Below are positions 28,786 through 31,882 of a stretch of 31,882 nt of DNA, one piece after another. Origin of the DNA: Thiobacillus sp. UBA3361 (lineage in GTDB: Bacteria; Pseudomonadota; Gammaproteobacteria; Burkholderiales; Thiobacillaceae); contig DEQR01000016.1 of the NCBI GenBank assembly GCA_002360535.1, forward strand, positions 1 to 31,882. The letters run 5' to 3'. The notes below the pieces were generated by a model. It was not told the DNA's origin. It saw nothing but the letters and a program-made list of their open reading frames with translations, and did no database searches. The position numbers and the translations under genes are program-made. Each line of letters starts with the position of its first letter. The first letter of the stretch is position 1.

Positions 28786-30261
28786 ATGAGTCGGGAAGTG
28801 ATGTTGTTGGCGGATGCCCTGGCGCGTGAGAAGAACGTGGAACCGGAGATCGTCTTCGGTGCCTTGGAGACTGCGCTCGCCCATGCCACCAAGAAGCGTT
28901 TCACGGAAGACGTGGATGTACGTGTGCAAATCGACCGCAACAGCGGCGAGTACGAATCTTTCCGTCGTTGGGAGGTGCTGCCCGACGATGCCGAGATCGA
29001 GCACCCCGATCGCCAGTACACCCTGACCCAGGCGCGCGAGATCAATCCCGACATCCAGTTGGGCGAGTTCATCGAGGAGCCGCTGGAAGCCATCCCCTTC
29101 GGCCGCATCGGCGCCCAGGCCGCCAAGCAGGTGATCCTGCAGAAGATTCGAGATGCCGAGCGCGAGCAGATTCTCAGCGACTTCCTGGCGCGCAACGAGA
29201 CCCTGGTGTTCGGTACCATCAAACGCATGGAGCGCGGCAACGCCATCATCGAATCGGGCCGCATCGAGGGCCTGCTGGCCAAGGATCAGATGATCCCCAA
29301 GGAAAACCTGCGGGTCGGCGACCGGGTGCGCGCCTATCTGCAGCGCGTGGAGCGCGGTGGCCGGGGGCCGCAGCTGATCCTGTCACGCACCGACGACCAG
29401 TTCATCGCCAAGCTGTTCGAACTGGAGGTGCCGGAAGTGAGCGAGGGACTGGTGGAGATTCGCGCCGCCGCCCGCGATCCGGGGCTGCGCGCCAAGATCG
29501 CGGTCAAGTCCAACGACCCACGCATCGACCCGCAGGGCACCTGCATCGGCGTGCGCGGCTCGCGGGTCACCGCGGTGACCAACGAGCTGAACGGCGAGCG
29601 GGTGGACATCATCCTGTGGTCGGCCGATCCGGCGCAGTTCGTGATCAACGCCCTGGCGCCCGCCGAGGTGTCCAGCATCGTGGTCGATGAGGAACGGCAC
29701 AGCATGGACGTGGTGGTCGATGAGGAACAGCTGGCCAACGCCATCGGTCGCACCGGACAGAACGTCCGTCTGGCCTCGGCCCTGACCGGCTGGGAGTTGA
29801 ACATCATGACCCAGGATGAATCGGCCGAGAAACGCGAGGAGGAGACCGAACGCATCCGCCGGATGTTCATGGAGCGGCTGGACGTGGACGAGGATGTCGC
29901 CGACGTGCTGGTCCAGGAGGGTTTCACCAGTCTGGAGGAGGTGGCCTACGTGCCGCTGAACGAGATGCTGGAGATCGAGGCCTTCGACGAGGACAGCATC
30001 AACGAGTTGCGCGCCCGCGCCCGCGACGCCCTGCTGACGGCCGCGATCATCAGCGAGGAAAAGGTGGAAGAAGCCTCCACCGACCTGATGAGCCTGGAGG
30101 GCATGGATGCGGAAACCGCGGCCCATTTGACCGAGAAGGGTATCGCCACCACCGAGGACCTGGCCGATCTGGCCGTCGATGAGTTGGTCGAACTGACCGG
30201 TATGGAAGAAGAGCGGGCCCAGGCCCTGATCATGGCGGCGCGCGCGCCGTGGTTCGCCTGA
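28786..30261 (+). CDS. nusA: Transcription termination/antitermination protein NusA
   Basis: RNA polymerase-associated factor controlling pausing, termination and antitermination. The 491-residue product starts MSREVMLLADALAREKNVEP after a CGGAGG site. The order is N-terminal polymerase-binding domain (about 1-125), S1 domain (about 135-200, VFGTIKRMERGNAIIESGRI), two KH domains (about 200-345, with RIDPQGTCIGVRGSRVTAVT and AIGRTGQNVRLASALTGWEL) and two acidic C-terminal repeats (about 360-491), the arrangement of the proteobacterial long form (E. coli 495). It lies between rimP and infB. Confidence 0.98.
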   Translation: MSREVMLLADALAREKNVEPEIVFGALETALAHATKKRFTEDVDVRVQIDRNSGEYESFRRWEVLPDDAEIEHPDRQYTLTQAREINPDIQLGEFIEEPLEAIPFGRIGAQAAKQVILQKIRDAEREQILSDFLARNETLVFGTIKRMERGNAIIESGRIEGLLAKDQMIPKENLRVGDRVRAYLQRVERGGRGPQLILSRTDDQFIAKLFELEVPEVSEGLVEIRAAARDPGLRAKIAVKSNDPRIDPQGTCIGVRGSRVTAVTNELNGERVDIILWSADPAQFVINALAPAEVSSIVVDEERHSMDVVVDEEQLANAIGRTGQNVRLASALTGWELNIMTQDESAEKREEETERIRRMFMERLDVDEDVADVLVQEGFTSLEEVAYVPLNEMLEIEAFDEDSINELRARARDALLTAAIISEEKVEEASTDLMSLEGMDAETAAHLTEKGIATTEDLADLAVDELVELTGMEEERAQALIMAARAPWFA

Positions 30262-30300
30262 GGCCGCAGATATCAAGCGCGTTGCGCTACGGGGATTGAA

Positions 30301-31882
30301 ATGAACGTTCAACAATTCGCCAACGAACTCAAGGTGCCGGCTGCGCTGCTCATCGAGCAGCTGCAGGCGGCCGGCGTGACCGTGAAGGCCGAGCAGGACG
30401 ACCTGTCGGACCAGGACAAGGCCCGTCTGCTTGATTATTTGCGCGACAAACACGGTGCCAAGCCGGCACCGAAGACCAAGATCACCCTGACGCGCAAGCA
30501 GACCAGCGAGATCAAGACGGCCGACAGCACCGGCAAGGCGCGCACCATCCAGGTGGAGGTGCGCAAGAAGCGGGTGCTGGTCAAGCGGGAAGCCGGTGCG
30601 CCGGAGGCGCCTGCGGAGACCGCCGTGGCCGCCGAGGTGAGCACACCGGCGGCGGGGCAGCCGGTCATCGACGAACAGGAACTCAAGCAGCGGGAGTCGG
30701 AGACCCGGCGCCAGGCCGAACTGCGCGCCGTCCAGGAGGCGGAGCTGAAGGCCAAGCAGGAACGCGAGGCGGTCCGCCGCCAGGCCGAGGAAGAAGCCAA
30801 GGAGCTGGCCAAGGCCGCCGAGGCCAAGGGGTCCGGGGAGGCGGTCGCCAAACCCGCCAAGCCGGCGGTGACCGTCAAGCCTACCGCCAAGCCCAAGGCC
30901 GAGAAGAAAGGCAAGCAGGCCGAGGAGACCCCGGCCGGCAAGCGCGGCGGCCTGCGGGTGCGCGGCGCGACGGAGGCGGAGAGCGGCTGGCGTGCGCGCA
31001 AGGGACGCGGCAAGGCGGAGCACGAGGCCGTCCAGGCCCAGCCGGTGGAGCCGGTGGTCAAGGAAGTGCTGGTGCCGGAAACCATTACCGTCGCCGACCT
31101 GGCGCACAGGATGTCCGTGAAGGCCGCCGAGGTCATCAAGGTACTGATGAAGATGGGCTCCATGGTCACCATCAACCAGGTGCTGGACCAGGAGACCGCC
31201 ATGATCGTGGTTGAGGAGATGGGCCACGTAGCCAAGTCGGCGCCCACCGACAACCCGGAGACCTATCTGGAAGAGACCGCCGAGCCGAAGGAACTGAAGT
31301 TCGAACACCGCGCTCCGGTGGTGACCGTGATGGGCCACGTCGATCACGGCAAGACCTCGCTGCTGGACTATATCCGCCGTGCCCGAGTGGCGGCCGGCGA
31401 GGCGGGCGGCATCACCCAGCACATCGGCGCCTACCACGTGGAGACGCCCAAGGGCATCGTCACCTTCCTGGACACCCCGGGCCACGAGGCCTTCACGGCC
31501 ATGCGTGCCCGCGGTGCCAAGGCCACCGACATCGTGGTCCTGGTAGTGGCCGCCGACGATGGCGTCATGCCCCAGACCCGCGAAGCCATCCACCATGCCA
31601 AGGCCGGCAGCGTGCCGGTAGTGGTGGCGGTGAACAAGATCGACAAGCCCGATGCCAACCCGGAAAAGATCCGCCAGGAGGTTTCCGCCGAGGGTGTGGT
31701 GCCCGAGGAATGGGGCGGCGACACCCAGTTCGTGGATGTGTCCGCCAAGACCGGCAAGGGTATCGACGCCCTGCTGGATGCCATCCTGTTGCAGGCCGAG
31801 GTGCTGGAACTGACCGCCCCGGTGGATGCCCTGGCCAAGGGCGTGGTGATCGAATCCCGCCTGGACAAGGGCCGCGGCCCGG
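30301..31882 (+). CDS. infB: Translation initiation factor IF-2 (3' end cut by window edge)
   Basis: GTPase that brings initiator fMet-tRNA to the 30S subunit and promotes subunit joining. About 527 codons are in the window; the family is about 850-900, so the C-terminal third is missing. Visible are the N-terminal IF2_N subdomain (MNVQQFANELKVPAALLIEQ), a charged Ala/Lys/Glu-rich linker with a coiled coil (about 128-190), a second IF2_N block (TVADLAHRMSVKAAEVIKVL), and the G domain with GHVDHGKTSLL (about 345-355), DTPGHEAF, NKIDKP and SAKTG. Start ATG lies 39 bp after nusA, in the same operon. Confidence 0.98.
   Translation, partial: MNVQQFANELKVPAALLIEQLQAAGVTVKAEQDDLSDQDKARLLDYLRDKHGAKPAPKTKITLTRKQTSEIKTADSTGKARTIQVEVRKKRVLVKREAGAPEAPAETAVAAEVSTPAAGQPVIDEQELKQRESETRRQAELRAVQEAELKAKQEREAVRRQAEEEAKELAKAAEAKGSGEAVAKPAKPAVTVKPTAKPKAEKKGKQAEETPAGKRGGLRVRGATEAESGWRARKGRGKAEHEAVQAQPVEPVVKEVLVPETITVADLAHRMSVKAAEVIKVLMKMGSMVTINQVLDQETAMIVVEEMGHVAKSAPTDNPETYLEETAEPKELKFEHRAPVVTVMGHVDHGKTSLLDYIRRARVAAGEAGGITQHIGAYHVETPKGIVTFLDTPGHEAFTAMRARGAKATDIVVLVVAADDGVMPQTREAIHHAKAGSVPVVVAVNKIDKPDANPEKIRQEVSAEGVVPEEWGGDTQFVDVSAKTGKGIDALLDAILLQAEVLELTAPVDALAKGVVIESRLDKGRGP

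Noticed and set aside
29383..31596. 737-codon minus-strand open frame opposite nusA and infB
   Set aside because: It spans two well-identified genes on the other strand and has low-complexity Gly/Leu/His composition.

Overview
The window is GC-rich, densely coding bacterial DNA and reads as a betaproteobacterium, probably of the Nitrosomonadales/Rhodocyclales sort. The clues are the order Slt-type lytic transglycosylase - NDUFA9-like epimerase - cca, a DUF3106 protein, a long two-ACT-domain IlvA, separate glyQ and glyS, and rimP-nusA-infB. This placement is inference from gene content; a GC-rich gammaproteobacterium cannot be excluded from the sequence alone. No rRNA, tRNA or CRISPR array was seen.

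Left part (1-17.2 kb) is mostly housekeeping: glyS (cut by the window edge) and glyQ; a small unrecognised 51-residue ORF; an OmpR/EnvZ-type two-component pair; divergently, a DUF3106 repeat protein and a glycine-zipper outer-membrane-type protein that look like its envelope targets; a soluble lytic transglycosylase, an NDUFA9-like SDR protein and cca; a Crp/Fnr regulator, a PAS-LuxR regulator and a DUF2892 membrane protein forming a small regulatory cluster; then ilvA, rpiA and a large lipoprotein with three DUF11 domains.

Middle part (17.2-24.5 kb) is an accretion island of broken mobile DNA. In order: hairpin repeats; an antitoxin gene whose coupled toxin is killed by a stop codon; a 12-bp perfect hairpin repeat; the C-terminal third of an integron integrase; a piece of a transposable (Mu-like) prophage from small zinc proteins and lysis genes through DUF2730, a gp26-like protein, DUF3486 and a terminase that loses its nuclease half; an internally deleted IS4-family transposase; and two toxin-antitoxin operons, vapBC and yefM-yoeB. 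The YoeB homologue lacks the usual catalytic histidine. Nothing here is an intact mobile element; what remains plausibly functional are the TA operons and perhaps the lysis genes.

Right part (24.5-31.9 kb) returns to chromosomal genes: a secreted GlcG-like protein, the SelO pseudokinase AMP-transferase, a degraded gene fragment, a HupK-like hydrogenase accessory protein standing alone without other hydrogenase genes in view, and divergently the rimP-nusA-infB operon with a strong extended -10 promoter and a hairpin in its leader. infB runs off the window end.

I did not find a clearly new multi-gene system. The most notable items are the orphan hupK-like gene, the YoeB with an altered active site next to TGTACA operator motifs, the integron-integrase/Mu-prophage junction, and the phased GGGAAAC repeats between the two-component genes and their presumed targets.
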